Positions 35,935-46,369 of a stretch of 64,000 nt of DNA are shown here, in pieces. Source of the DNA: Suillus spraguei (taxonomy: Eukaryota; Basidiomycota; Agaricomycetes; Boletales; Suillaceae); contig JABCPU010000367.1 of the NCBI GenBank assembly GCA_016800925.1, forward strand, positions 1-64,000, given 5' to 3'. A model generated the notes under the pieces. That model saw nothing but the letters and a program-made list of their open reading frames with translations, made no database searches and was not told where the DNA came from. The position numbers and the translations under genes were made by a program. Position 1 is the stretch's first letter. Every line of letters starts with the position of its first letter.

Positions 35935-37377
35935 ATGAACCAAACCCAAGTACCTCCAGGCTTCACCTGGAGTGAAACAGAACAAACCTTTGTAAAGGCA
36001 GACAATAATGAGAATGTCCATACACTTGCTAGTTGCATACCTACCTAGACTCTAGAGCTCCTAATGACTATTGTTGGAACTTTTGGACCAAAGAATATGA
36101 ACCCATCCCTGAACCAGAAACCAAAACATTCAAAGACACTGATGACATGTCTACCAAAGAAATCAGAACTGCTCCTGCCATCTTCAATGGCAATACTTGC
36201 ACTGCTCAAGGCTGGTCCCTCCAAATGGATGCCTACATGAGTATGAATGACAGCATCTACAATATTAACAAGAGGAAGGTCTTCTTCTTCTTGAGTAGAA
36301 TAATGAAAGGAGAAGCAGCTAAATGGGCCAAAGGCCAACTCAAGAAAGCAGTCGCTGCTTCGCAAAAATGTTCAAAGCCACCTTCTAACCAAAGAATGTT
36401 GAACAAACTGCTATTGGAAGAATCTCATATCTGAAACAGACAGGAAGTGTAGCCGCATACACTTCTATCTTTAGAACCATCCTAGCTGATACTGGCATTG
36501 AAGAAGAAGCTACCATGATCATGTTCTTTTGAAATGGACTTAAGCATGAGATCGTCTCTGCTATCCTTGCATTTAAAACACTTCCGACCACCTGCAATGG
36601 CTGTCTTGACTAAACCCTTGATGTAGAAGTGTGTAGGAGCTTGTTGGCTCCACCTTCCTATACCAAGGCAAAAGACCCCTATACAATGGATATAGATAGG
36701 GTAGAATTTGACGAAGAAGATACTGGTGAGAAGGGAGTTAAAAATACATATCTAACTCCACAAGAGTGGGAGTATAGGCACAAAGGTGGCCTCTGCTTCA
36801 AATGTGGCAAGAAGGGGCTCGCCAAGGATTGCCCTGACCACTCTACGGTTACAACCAACACTATAAAGGTAGTCAAGGAATCATCTGATGACGACTACAA
36901 GGAATTCCTTGAATGGAAGGCATTCAAAGCACACCAAATGAAGAAGGTGCCTAAGATGGAAAAGAGTAGTGATGAAGAGGATTTTGCTTAGGGGAGTCTG
37001 CCACTGTGTCAGAAACTCCCAGAATCAGACTTTTAGTACAGTCTATTGGTGATACTAATTCTATTCGTGTTCTGCTCACTATTAGATCTACTAAGACCAA
37101 CAAAACCACCGTAGCTGCCGTACTAATCAACTGTGATGCAGAAGGAGAGTTTATCAATGAGAAATTCATCCATAAAAACTCTAACCATACTCATCTATTG
37201 GAAACTCTGATACCAGTATGAAGCATAGATGGCACATTAAACAAAGCCAGAAGAATCACACGGTACTGTGATCTTTCCTTTCTTATCAAAGAAATCTCTA
37301 TGCAGAGGCATTTCTTCATATCCTCTCTAGGAGGAGAAGACACTAACCTGGGAATGACTTGGCTAAAGAAAGAATGC
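35935..37377 (+). pseudogene. Ty3/gypsy-type gag and protease relic
   Basis: The frame pieces read MNQTQVPPGFTWSETEQTFV at 35935, then capsid-like GWSLQMDAYMSMNDSIYNIN and MKGEAAKWAKGQL at 36210-36340. A stretch ending in SVAAYTSIFRTILADTGIEE follows at about 36460. At 36629-36991 is GLCFKCGKKGLAKDC, a CCHC knuckle in which the His is replaced and spacing is short. An aspartic-protease-like segment at 37006-37377 has LINCDAEGEFINEKF, where the D(S/T)G triad is lost, and a later LGMTWL. Frameshifts near 36390, 36530 and 37220 and the lost residues show it is dead. It is cut off by a family C fragment at 37378. Confidence 0.7.
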
Positions 37378-37480
37378 TCCCTATAGGGGATTTCTCAGTA
37401 GCTGCTGTAGACAGTAATGAGACGCTTGTGTAAACCGGCACTTTCATGGTCAGCATGACTTTGTTCACTACACTAAGTTC
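37378..37480 (+). mobile_element. Family C 3'-end fragment
   Basis: ctataggggatttctcagta to gactttgttcactaca repeats the last ~100 bases of family C and directly truncates the gag-protease relic. Confidence 0.6.
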
Positions 37481-37537
37481 TGAGAATGAATGGATGAAAG
37501 AAAGTGAACTGGGTAATGCTTCTGATAACTAACCCAA

Positions 37538-38539
37538 TGTAGCGAACAAAGTCACGCTGACCATGAAAGTGCTGTTTTACACAAGTGCCTCATTACTGTC
37601 TACAGCGGCTACCGAGAAAACCCCTATAGCGAGCATTACCCCTTTTTGCTTTGCCGGTACCGTTTTCGCTCCGTGGATCCTTGCCCCTAACCAAATCTCG
37701 CTACCTATGTCCTCCTGTCCATTCCATTTCCGTCTAAGATCCATTGGTGCGTAGCATATTCGTTTCTGCCATTACTAAAGCTACGGCAAGACTTACCTTA
37801 CCTTCCGTGACACCACTTGCTCGCTGCTGCCTCTAGCTAACTAACCCTAACCCTAACTGGCCATTCACGGTACATTACATGTTAAAAAGGACTCTTCGCA
37901 CATTCTGGTACTTTTACTTTTCCCTCTATGGTACACACGGTACTTAGGAATTGTCACCACTACTGTCTCTAAATATGGAATAAAGTCTTTCGCCGAAGTC
38001 ACTGTCTCTTAAGAATTGTTTTACTGCTAAATGCACCACCGCTCCTAACTGCTTTCCCGTGCTTCACTGCTTGGGCTATGCTTACCCGCACTTAACTGCT
38101 TGCACCACGCTTTCCCGCACTTCACTGCTTGCGCTACGCTAACCCATGCTTCACTGCTTGTGCTACACTTTCCCGCGCTACGCTAACCCACGCTTCGTTG
38201 CTACACTTCACCGCCAGTTTCACCACCAGTTTCCCATGCCTTACCACAGTTTTACCGCACGCACTAACCCAGTTTTACCACTTGCACTACTGCTTGTCTA
38301 CCACTTTCCTATGCTTACTGCTAGTTTCCCATGGACTGGAGGTCACCGCTAGCATCTTGCTACCTCCAACAGCATTCTTGAACCATAGGTTGGGCATTAT
38401 TAGACTATACTAACTTAGCAGTCCCTTTAGGGTCGAATGCTCTTGCTTTGCAAGTGAAGCAGACTAGACAGAGCGCAAGACTCACATACTAGTTTAGGCT
38501 GTGGTTCATCTACAGCCCAGGCTAGATTGTATCTTTACA
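37538..38539 (-). mobile_element. Solo-LTR-like repeat, family C, copy 2
   Basis: 1002 bp. The plus strand reads TGTAGCGAACAAAGTCACGC ... TTGTATCTTTACA. Near 37838 the sequence ctaactaaccctaaccctaa (telomere-like) replaces text that in the other C copies reads through a tatctcgctac-type segment. The interior from 38030 to 38350 is a simple array of cttcactgcttgcgctacgc-type units. Confidence 0.72.
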
Positions 38540-38548
38540 CTGAGAACA

Positions 38549-39163
38549 CTTGTTACAACCATGCAAAACAGGAGACTACTGATGAGTCCTAGCTTGACAT
38601 GGGGTTGTACCAAAGGGTCAGAAAGTCAAAGAGGCTTGGCTCAGCTCATGCACTGTGCCCCAAACCCAAGTATGTGCTCTTAATTGTGGATGAAGTCCAA
38701 GGGAGAGTTCTGGTGGAGTCCAGATGGAAAGTCCAGACAAACTCTAAGGCTGGATAGCTCAATAGAGCACCAAAGGACTTCTGTATGAGCGCAGGAATGT
38801 GCTGGAACTACAACTACTTCCAGAGGTGGCAGGGAAGTAATAGTAAGACTACTGGAATGAGTCCCAGAAGACCAGAGGTCCGAAGGTCCAGAGTTATGAA
38901 GAGCAGAGGAGTGGACGATTGGATGATTGGAGTATTGGAGGATTGGACAAGCAAAGCTCTATGGATCTTAAGGAAAGTGTTGAGCTACTATAGAGGAGTA
39001 GTTCTGGATATGATGTAAAGATAGTATAGACTACTCTGGACAAGGTCCAGAGTAGAAAGAAACAGAGTAAGACTACCATAGGTAAAGCTGGAGGTGAAAC
39101 AGATGCAAGAACAGGAATCAGATGAAGTCCAAAAGGTTATGGCACAAAGGATCAAAGCTCTGG
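38549..39163 (-). mobile_element. Family B fragment, copy 3
   Basis: Starts TGTTACAACCATGCAAAACA and follows family B on the minus strand to atcaaagctctgg at 39163, where a family C element begins. The rest of B is not found on the far side, so this is a truncated copy. Confidence 0.65.
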
Positions 39164-40701
39164 TGTAACAAACTAAAAGTGCCTTTTTCCACAAGTGTCT
39201 CATTACCATTCATGGCAGCTACCGAATAAAACCCATATAGCGAGCATTAGCCTTTTCGCTCTGCTAAGCCACTAACATTTTTACTCCGTGGACCCTTGAC
39301 CCTAACCCTAATCTCGCTACCAATGTCCTCATGTTGAATCCATTTCTGTCTAGGTCCATTGTTGCATAGCATATTTGTATCCACTGTGACTGAACCTACA
39401 GCAGGACTTACTTGATATTTTGTGAGGCCACTGCATGCTGCATGCCTCTTTGCTAGTATATCTCTATCTCGCTACTGGTTTCACTATGCATTCCAGCTGC
39501 ACACAGTACATAAAAAAGACTTGTTGTACATACTGGTACTTTTACTTCCCTCCTATAGTACAAGAATATTCACCACTATTGTCTCTAACGGAATAAAGTC
39601 TTTTACTGAAGTCACTGTCTCTTAAGAATTGCTTTACCACTGCACATGCCACCACTGTTAACCGCTTTCCCGCTGTAAAGATACAATCTAGCCTGGGCTG
39701 TAGATAAACCACGGCCTAAGCTAGTATGCGAGTCTTGCGCTCTACCTAGTCTGCTACTCATGCGAGGCAAGAACATTCGACCCTAAAGGGAATGCTAAGT
39801 TAGTATAGTCTAATAATGCCCAACCTGTGGTGCAAGACTGCTGTCGGAGGTAGCGAGATGCTAGCGGTGACCTCCGGTCCATGGGAAACTAGCGGTAGAC
39901 AAGCAGTAGCGAAAGTGGTAAAACTGCGGTAGTGCGTGCAGTAAAACTGCGGTAAGGCGTGGGAAACTGGCGGTAAAACAAGCGGTGAAGCGCGGGAAAG
40001 CGGTTAGGAGCGGTGGTGCATTTAGCAGTAAAACAATTCTTAAGAGACAGTGACTTCGGCAAAAGACTTTATTCCGTTAGAGACAGTAGTGGTGACAATT
40101 CCTAAGTACCGTGTGTACCATAGAGGGAAAAGTAAAAGTACCAGAATGTGCAAAGAGTCCTTTTTAACATGTACTGTGAACGGCCGGAATACATAGCGAG
40201 AACGGTAGCAAATAAGATGTACTTGATTTAGCAAAGAGGCACACAGCGAGCAAGCGGTGTCATGGAAGGTAAGGTAAGTCTTGCTGTAGCTTTAGTAATG
40301 GCAGAAACGAATATGCTACGCACCAATGGATCTTAGACGGAAATGGAATGGACAGGAGGACATAGGTAGCGAGATTCGGTAAGGGGCAAGGATCCACGGA
40401 GCGAAAACAGTACCGGCAAAGCAAAAAGGGGTAATGCTCACTATAGGGGTTTTCTCAGTAGCCGCTGTAGACAGTAACGAGGCACTTGTGTAAAACAGCA
40501 CTTTCATGGTCAGCATGACTTTGTTCGCTACACCGCACTTCACTGCTTGCGCTACCACTACTTTCTCACACTCAACCACAGTTTTATCACTTGCACTACC
40601 ACAGTTTTAGCACTCACACTACTGCAGGGAGAGTGTAAATACTAACTCTAACCCTAACTAACCATAGTTTACTACAGCTGATGTTAGGTTGTATCTTTAC
40701 A
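39164..40701 (-). mobile_element. Family C, copy 3, interrupted by another family C element
   Basis: Begins TGTAACAAACTAAAAGTGCC and, after an 859-bp forward C copy at 39674-40532, ends TTGTATCTTTACA at 40701. The outer copy is heavily diverged and partly deleted. aactctaaccctaactaacc near 40647 is another telomere-like patch inside C. Confidence 0.6.
39674..40532 (+). mobile_element. Solo-LTR-like repeat, family C, copy 4, nested in inverted C
   Basis: 859 bp, TGTAAAGATACAATCTAGCC ... TTTGTTCGCTACA. A perfect 4-bp ccgc repeats on both sides (39670-39673 and 40533-40536). Its orientation is opposite to the host copy. Confidence 0.78.
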
Positions 40702-41267
40702 CCAGTCTCTTGTCAAATCTCCAGATCTTTGCCTCTCTAACCCTTAGGTCATACAGTATAGGACCTGTCCTTTAACAACAACATTTTTAAATTCCAACCT
40801 GTATTATAATAGGACAGTTTTTAGAAATTGTGATAGACATTAATTAATGTTTCAATAAATATGCTATGAGAAAATTTAGAGTTATTTGATGACAAATGTA
40901 AGTGTATTGTCCCAAGATCAATATAGTACACACTATTACTCAGTGTTGATATGAAAAATGAACAAATAAAAAGTTTTGCCTGAGGTGGCTGGATAAATTG
41001 GGGATAGCTCAAGGAACAGCTCTAGCCCTGTATCTCAGGCTCTAACCCAGGGTAGTCTATATTGTAGATTTCTACTTTAGACTCTAACCATAATAGTCTT
41101 TAATTTCTGTCTACTTTGCCTCTGCTGGACTTTGGCTAACTTAACCCACATGTCCTTCAGATATACTTCTGCCTTTAAATTAAGGACACATACTTGTGAA
41201 AAGCTACACTGTACAAGCTAGAGACTGACCCTTTGACTACACTTTCTAACCCACACATTACGAGTCC
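40702..41267. other. Non-coding stretch with no recognised gene
   Basis: No gene. From about 41160, aaattaaggacacatacttg and ctacactgtacaagctagag resemble LTR-like text at 13525-13570 and 18480-18530. Confidence 0.4.
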
Positions 41268-41520
41268 ACCACCCGTTGTGCCTTCAGCACAGGAAACAAA
41301 AGGAGTGCGACGCACTCCTTTTGCTCCCTGGCCAAGGCTTCATCCTAATAATTCTGTTTGCCCAAGGCACAGGAAGGCAAAAGAGTGCTTCGCACACTTT
41401 TTGCCTTCCTGGCCAAGGCTTCATCCCAATAATTTTCTTTTGCCTAAGGCACAGAAAGCCAAAAAGAGTGCGAAGCACTCTTTTTGGCTTTCTGGCTTGG
41501 GCTTCATCCCAATAATTATC
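41268..41520. repeat. Three tandem hairpin units with complementary-stem variation
   Basis: Three ~86-bp units each hold a long near-perfect hairpin followed by ctggccaaggcttcatccta or a close variant and ataatt. The stems read caaaaggagtgc-gac-gcactccttttg, then ggcaaaagagtgc-ttc-gcacactttttgcc, then gccaaaaagagtgc-gaa-gcactctttttggc. The loop is three bases in every unit. Unhinged relatives of the stem (gcactcctttttggcttgca) recur at 42340-42440. Confidence 0.8.
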
Positions 41521-41764
41521 TTCAATAATGATAATAGGTTTTGAAATAAATTATAATTTTGACCAATATTTTGACAGAAGTGAAAGTACCACATCACCAT
41601 CTTTGTGAGTTTATATGTATTGCCCAACTAATCCTCATGTCATTGCATTTGATTTTGATTTTTTCAAATTATTTACTGCTAACTATTAACTTGAATAAAT
41701 ATTTTGTGTCAAGTTTTAATAGGGGGAAACAGTATTAAGTTGTCACACAACAAAATCATGCAAG

Positions 41765-42040
41765 TGTCCCATCTACCGTCTCCTATCTCCTGTTACTGGT
41801 CTCCTGTCTCTCATTTCCTCTTACCAGTCTGCTGTCTCCCATCTTGTGTCTCCCATCTCCTGTCTCCTGTCTCCTGTCTCTCCCATCTCCTGTCTCCCAT
41901 CTCTCCCATCTCCTGTCTCCTGCATCACCCATATCTCCTGTCTCCTGTCTCCTGCGCCTCCCACATCTCCCATCTCCTGCCTCCCATCTCCCATGCCTTC
42001 ATTCTCTCCTCCCCATGCTCTTCTGTCCCCCCATCTCTGC
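41765..42040. repeat. CT-rich simple repeat (CTCCTGTCTCCCAT type)
   Basis: Polypyrimidine tract of short units tctcctgtctcc and tcccatctcc. It is open in several frames on both strands, which is a composition effect. Confidence 0.85.
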
Positions 42041-42059
42041 ATCCTAATGATCATAGCAG

Positions 42060-43030
42060 CTTTTGAAACAAATAAAATGATTTTTCACATGACAAAGTTC
42101 AGATTCTTTGATAGCCAAAATTATAATCAATCTAAGAAAAAATCTATCAGAAGATGTTTCCTGAGGGTGGGAGAGGACACTTCCAGCCTGCTGGCAACTT
42201 CTAACCTGGTATTGGTGCCTGATGGAGTAGCTTATCATAGGTATCAACCTGTTCCTGACAACTTGACCATGGTGCCACCACTCCTTCCAGCCCCTGATGA
42301 GTTCCTTCTGTTTTTACCTATCAGCCATCTTCTGCAATTGCACTCCTTTTTGGCTTGCACTCCTTTTTGGCTTGCCCCCCTTTTTTGCTTTGCACTCCTT
42401 TGCACTCCTTTTTGCCTGCACTTTTGCCTTCACTCTGCCTTTTGGCTCCCTGGCCTCGGCTCCATCCTAATAATTTGGTTTTCCCCCCAGCTTCAGACAA
42501 CCTGTGGCAAATCACAACCCATCATTTGGTTTTCCCCTAGCTTCAGACAACCTGTGGCAAATTTCAAACCATGTGGCGCTGCATGTGACAAATCCATGCA
42601 ATCACACAATGGGACAACTGTGTTGGCACTTGAAAAAAACCATGCGAGAAATTTCAAAAAAGGTGTTAAGCAAAATAACCGAGGTAAGCACACTAAGCGT
42701 AGCAAGCACTCCTTGGTGAAAACCACGCAAGCTAGCGAACACCTTCCCACCTTTCCCCCCTTACTTTATAGATTAACCAACTCTAACTAACCTTATATGA
42801 GCTAGCTAACTACCAAATAATAAATAAATAAAATACCACCAGGCTTAGCTACTAATCAACTACTAAACATAAATAATATTATGGTGTGAGATTTGCTGTC
42901 TAATATATTTCTAATGATTAGTACAATAATAAATGATCAAAAAAGTTTGATCGAGTGGAGATGTGCTATATAGAGTTCAGAGCGCAGTAAACCCTAATAA
43001 AGTATTATAGGGAAAATAACCCACTGGAAG
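42060..43030. other. Repeat-rich non-coding stretch
   Basis: Contains a direct repeat of cagcttcagacaacctgtgg with caaat at about 42490 and 42540. It also contains short runs such as aataataaataaataaaat near 42813. The plus frame at 41846-42790 crosses simple repeats and lacks any domain, so I do not call it a gene. Confidence 0.5.
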
Positions 43031-43034
43031 CAAC

Positions 43035-44245
43035 GGATCCAACTAACCCTAACTGTTCCACTGGAGGTAACCCCTAAGTTAGCTTCAAAATCATCATCTA
43101 ACCCTAAATTATCCTATAGGGAAACCTTTGGCCCAAGCTAACTAACCATAACTGTTCCATTGGAGGCATACAATCCAACCTAACTAATGCTCCAGTGAAA
43201 CTGTGCCACTGGAGGCATCTAACCCTCTAGTGGAACTGTGCCACTGGAGGCAACTAACCCTCCAGTGGAACTGTTCCACTGGAGGCATCTAACCCTCTAG
43301 TGGAACTGTGCCACTGGAGGCAACTAACCCTCCAGTGGAACTGTTCTACTGGAGGCAACTAACCCTCCAGTGGAACTGTTCTACTGGAGGCAACTAACCC
43401 TCCAGTGGAACTGTTCTACTGGAGGCATCTAACCCTCTAGTGGAACTGTTCCACTGGAGGCATCTAACCCTCCAGTGGAACTGTTCTACTGGAGGCATCT
43501 AACCCTCTAGTGGAACTGTTCCACTGGAGGCATCTAACCCTCTAGTGGAACTGTTCCACTGGAGGCAACTAACCCTCCAGTGGAACTGTTCCACTGGAGG
43601 CAACTAACCCTCCAGTGGAACTGTTCTACTGGAGGCATCTAACCCTCTAGTGGAACTGTTCCACTGGAGGCAACTAACCCTCTAGTGGAACTGTTCCACT
43701 GGAGGCAACTAACCCTCTAGTGGAACTGTTCCACTGGAGGCATCTAACCCTCTAGTGGAACTGTTCCACTGGAGGCAACTAACCCTCCAGTGGAACTGTT
43801 CTACTGGAGGCATCTAACCCTCTAGTGGAACTGTTCCACTGGAGGCAACTAACCCTCTAGTGGAACTGTTCCACTGGAGGCAACTAACCCTCTAGTGGAA
43901 CTGTTCCACTGGAGGCAACTAACCCTCTAGTGGAACTGTTCCACTGGAGGCATCTAACCCTCTAGTGGAACTGTTCCACTGGAGGCAACTAACCCTCCAG
44001 TGGAACTGTTCTACTGGAGGCATCTAACCCTCCAGTGGAACAGTTCTACTGGAGGCATCTAACCCTCCAGTGGAACTGTTCCACTGGAGGCATCTAACCC
44101 TCTAGTAGAACTGTTCCACTGGAGGCATCTAACCCTCTAGTAGAACTGTTCACTGGAGGCATCTAACCCTCCAGTGGAACTGTTCCATTGGAGTACACTA
44201 ACTAAACTAGCTAACCCTCCAGTGGAACTGTTCCACTGGAGTCAC
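43035..44245. repeat. 35-bp self-complementary satellite containing CTAACCC
   Basis: About 30 units of 35 bp: ccactggaggcaactaaccc followed by tccagtggaactgtt. The two arms, ccactggagg and cctccagtgg, are reverse complements around caactaac. The outer arms ccagtggaa and ttccactgg are reverse complements around ctg. Either pairing gives a hairpin, and the array is an unbroken chain of them. Variants (tctactgg, cctctagtgg, gcatct versus gcaact) are arranged in higher-order patterns. The internal ctaaccc resembles the fungal telomere repeat TTAGGG. Confidence 0.92.
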
Positions 44246-44960
44246 TGAAAATCAAACTAAATCCTCAAATGAACCCCTTCTAACCTGAACCCATATAGAA
44301 AACAGTGTTATAATGACCCTCCTCCCCCCTCCTACTGGTTATATCTTGTTACTGTGCAAATACCGATATATATATGACTGTTATTATTGTTTTTTGATGC
44401 TAGAAATCGATTAGGAATAGTCCCAGAGCATTTCAAGCCTGTGGGAATCTAAATATGGAAGTTTGCCTGGTACCCCCCACAAAGATCGATTTTTCTAGGC
44501 TTCCCATGACTTGCCTATCCTTCAAACTCATTTTTCCTGGGGACTATTAACATCCCTGAAGATGATAGTGAAGCCCGTTTGTCCAGGAAAAATCGTGTTC
44601 TTGAGATATACAAGGTCCTCCTCCCCCCTCCAACCTCATATATGATGCTGTACTTCCATTTGACCTAAGGCCGATACTGTAAATGATGTTCCTAGTGTTT
44701 TTAAGGCCTACAAATCGATTGGTGATGGTTTCAGACTCTCTGGAAGTCGTTAATATTGATATTTGTGTTATGAGCGAAAATAGCAGTATTTTGCCTATAT
44801 CTCCATATCCAAACCGCCGTTTTCTTTAATTCTTGGCTCATATCGTTCCTGCATATACCCTCTATGATATGTACCAGCCCAGAAAGAGATATTTTTTTCG
44901 AAATTTGAAACCTATTTCTGTTTTGACCATATAAGTCCCATGTAGAACCAGGACTGGATG
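44246..44960. other. Unique-looking stretch with an internal duplication
   Basis: cctcctcccccctcctactg at about 44320 and cctcctcccccctccaacct at about 44610 begin two diverged copies of a ~290-bp segment, each containing an aaatcgatt motif followed by a g-g-tgg or agtccc text. No gene recognised. Confidence 0.45.
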
Positions 44961-44977
44961 GGGAATTTCCCAGGCTA

Positions 44978-45701
44978 TCACTGTGTCATTGACTTACTTT
45001 TGTCATACAGCGTAACTCCCCAAAACCCCAACCCTCTCAAGCGCCTCTGCACATCAGCCTCGAGTTTTTGTAGCTCCTCATGCACTTCCCTTTCTTCATC
45101 ATTCAGTTCCCCCTTGTCCTGCAGCTGTTTCAACTGCTTCTTAATTTGGAGTTGTTCATCAAAGTGAGTATTCTCCATCCTCTGCAGCGCAGCATATCGA
45201 TGCTGACCACTTGCCAGGATAAGCGGCTCGTTGTCCTGAAACTTGACCTCCGCTATGGTGGTGAGATCATGCCAATCTCCTCCTAACTGCTGATTGGGGG
45301 AGATTCGTGCAGGCTCAACAATAATGGCCAATGTGTTTCCAGGTACAAAAGCTTGGATTCCATTGGTCTTGAACGAGTCGAGCATTTTGTTGACCTCGGT
45401 TGATTTTTGCAGACGATCATTATACACACCAAACTTCAATGGATTGTCGATCTGAAGTAAGTCAATTTTGCCTATTCCGATCTTGGCTTTCTCTAATGCA
45501 GCGTCCAGCTGTTGGATTTTGATTGCCCGCTCATCAAGCACTATGGCCTCTGCTGGATGTCCATCTGTGCTATTGTCTTCTGTCGACTTCATAGGTGATT
45601 TCATGACATTCAATGAGCTCATCATATTTGTTGCATCATCATAGATCACTCACAGAGCTAGCTTCATTGTTTTTTCCTTTTTCTTTTGCTTGGTGATCCA
45701 T
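44978..45701 (-). CDS. ParB-like (GQHR motif) hypothetical protein, partial
   Basis: The minus frame is open for 223 codons (44978-45649) without an ATG at its 5' end. The nearest good start is the ATG at 45701 (MDHQAKEKGKNNEASS), followed by GTGAGT, a likely donor. An intron of roughly 80 bases may join it to the frame, but no acceptor fits perfectly. The core has KIDLLQIDNPLKFGVYNDRL, then VNKMLDSFKTNGIQAFVPGN and EPLILASGQHRYAAL. This is the ParB/sulfiredoxin-fold arrangement in which the GxHR motif marks the nucleotide/phosphate site. A charged coiled-coil-like segment (LQIKKQLKQLQDKGELNDEE) follows. The stop after TLYDKSK may be read-through of an intron, because GTAAGT begins exactly there. 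Function in fungi is unknown to me. Confidence 0.5.
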
Positions 45702-46365
45702 GGCGTTATCGTTGAGAGCCGATCAATCAGTATGTGCTTACAGTTTCCACCTCTATCCTGCCCTAAAGTGCCTCATGTTCGATGATTCAAACGATATATT
45801 TATATCAACATTTAAATAATGTATCACCATATATGTTGTCTGCGAGACGTCTCTGGATGAAGAAAAATAAAGAAGTAAATAATAACCTATGACCCATTAT
45901 TATTGTTCTCATTATCTGCATATTGAGAATTTTCTGTTCTTATTACCTGCATCCAGATGCATCTATATGAGGAGGACATAACTGTTTTTCGATAGGTAGA
46001 GATCTTGTGGATTCAAAGATGTATGGCAACTGAATGAATTATCAAGCAAAGGCTATTATGGCTGTATATGGCTATACAGATATGACAACATATAAGACCT
46101 TGATATCAGTATCCGGTAACTGTCAACTCAATGTCTTAACAGCCAGAGATATGGTGACTTTATTACAATCCTGTGAAGTCAGAGCTCATTTAATGCAATC
46201 TCTTGACCTTGCTGTACCAAAGTCATTACATTTCTACTCTACTTAACTGTACTTTGGCATAACACTCGGCATGGCTGACACATACAACATCACATGATGT
46301 CACAATCACGTGATGTTGGTCGAATCCACTCTACTTTAAGAGGATACAACTGTTCATGGGGTAGG
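45702..46365. other. Spacer between ParB-like ORF and 87-bp satellite
   Basis: No gene recognised. tcacgtgatgttgg occurs at about 46303. Confidence 0.4.
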
Positions 46366-46369
46366 TAAA

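Noticed and set aside
37836..37860. Chromosome end marked by CCCTAA repeats
   Set aside because: Only about three repeats, inside a transposable element, with unrelated DNA on both sides.
41704..42790. Long plus-strand ORFs (120 and 314 codons)
   Set aside because: They cross a CT-rich simple repeat open in all frames and contain no domain.
43035..44245. Possible CRISPR array, because repeats are short, palindromic and regularly spaced
   Set aside because: There are no unique spacers: the whole 35-bp period is repeated. The surrounding DNA is eukaryotic.
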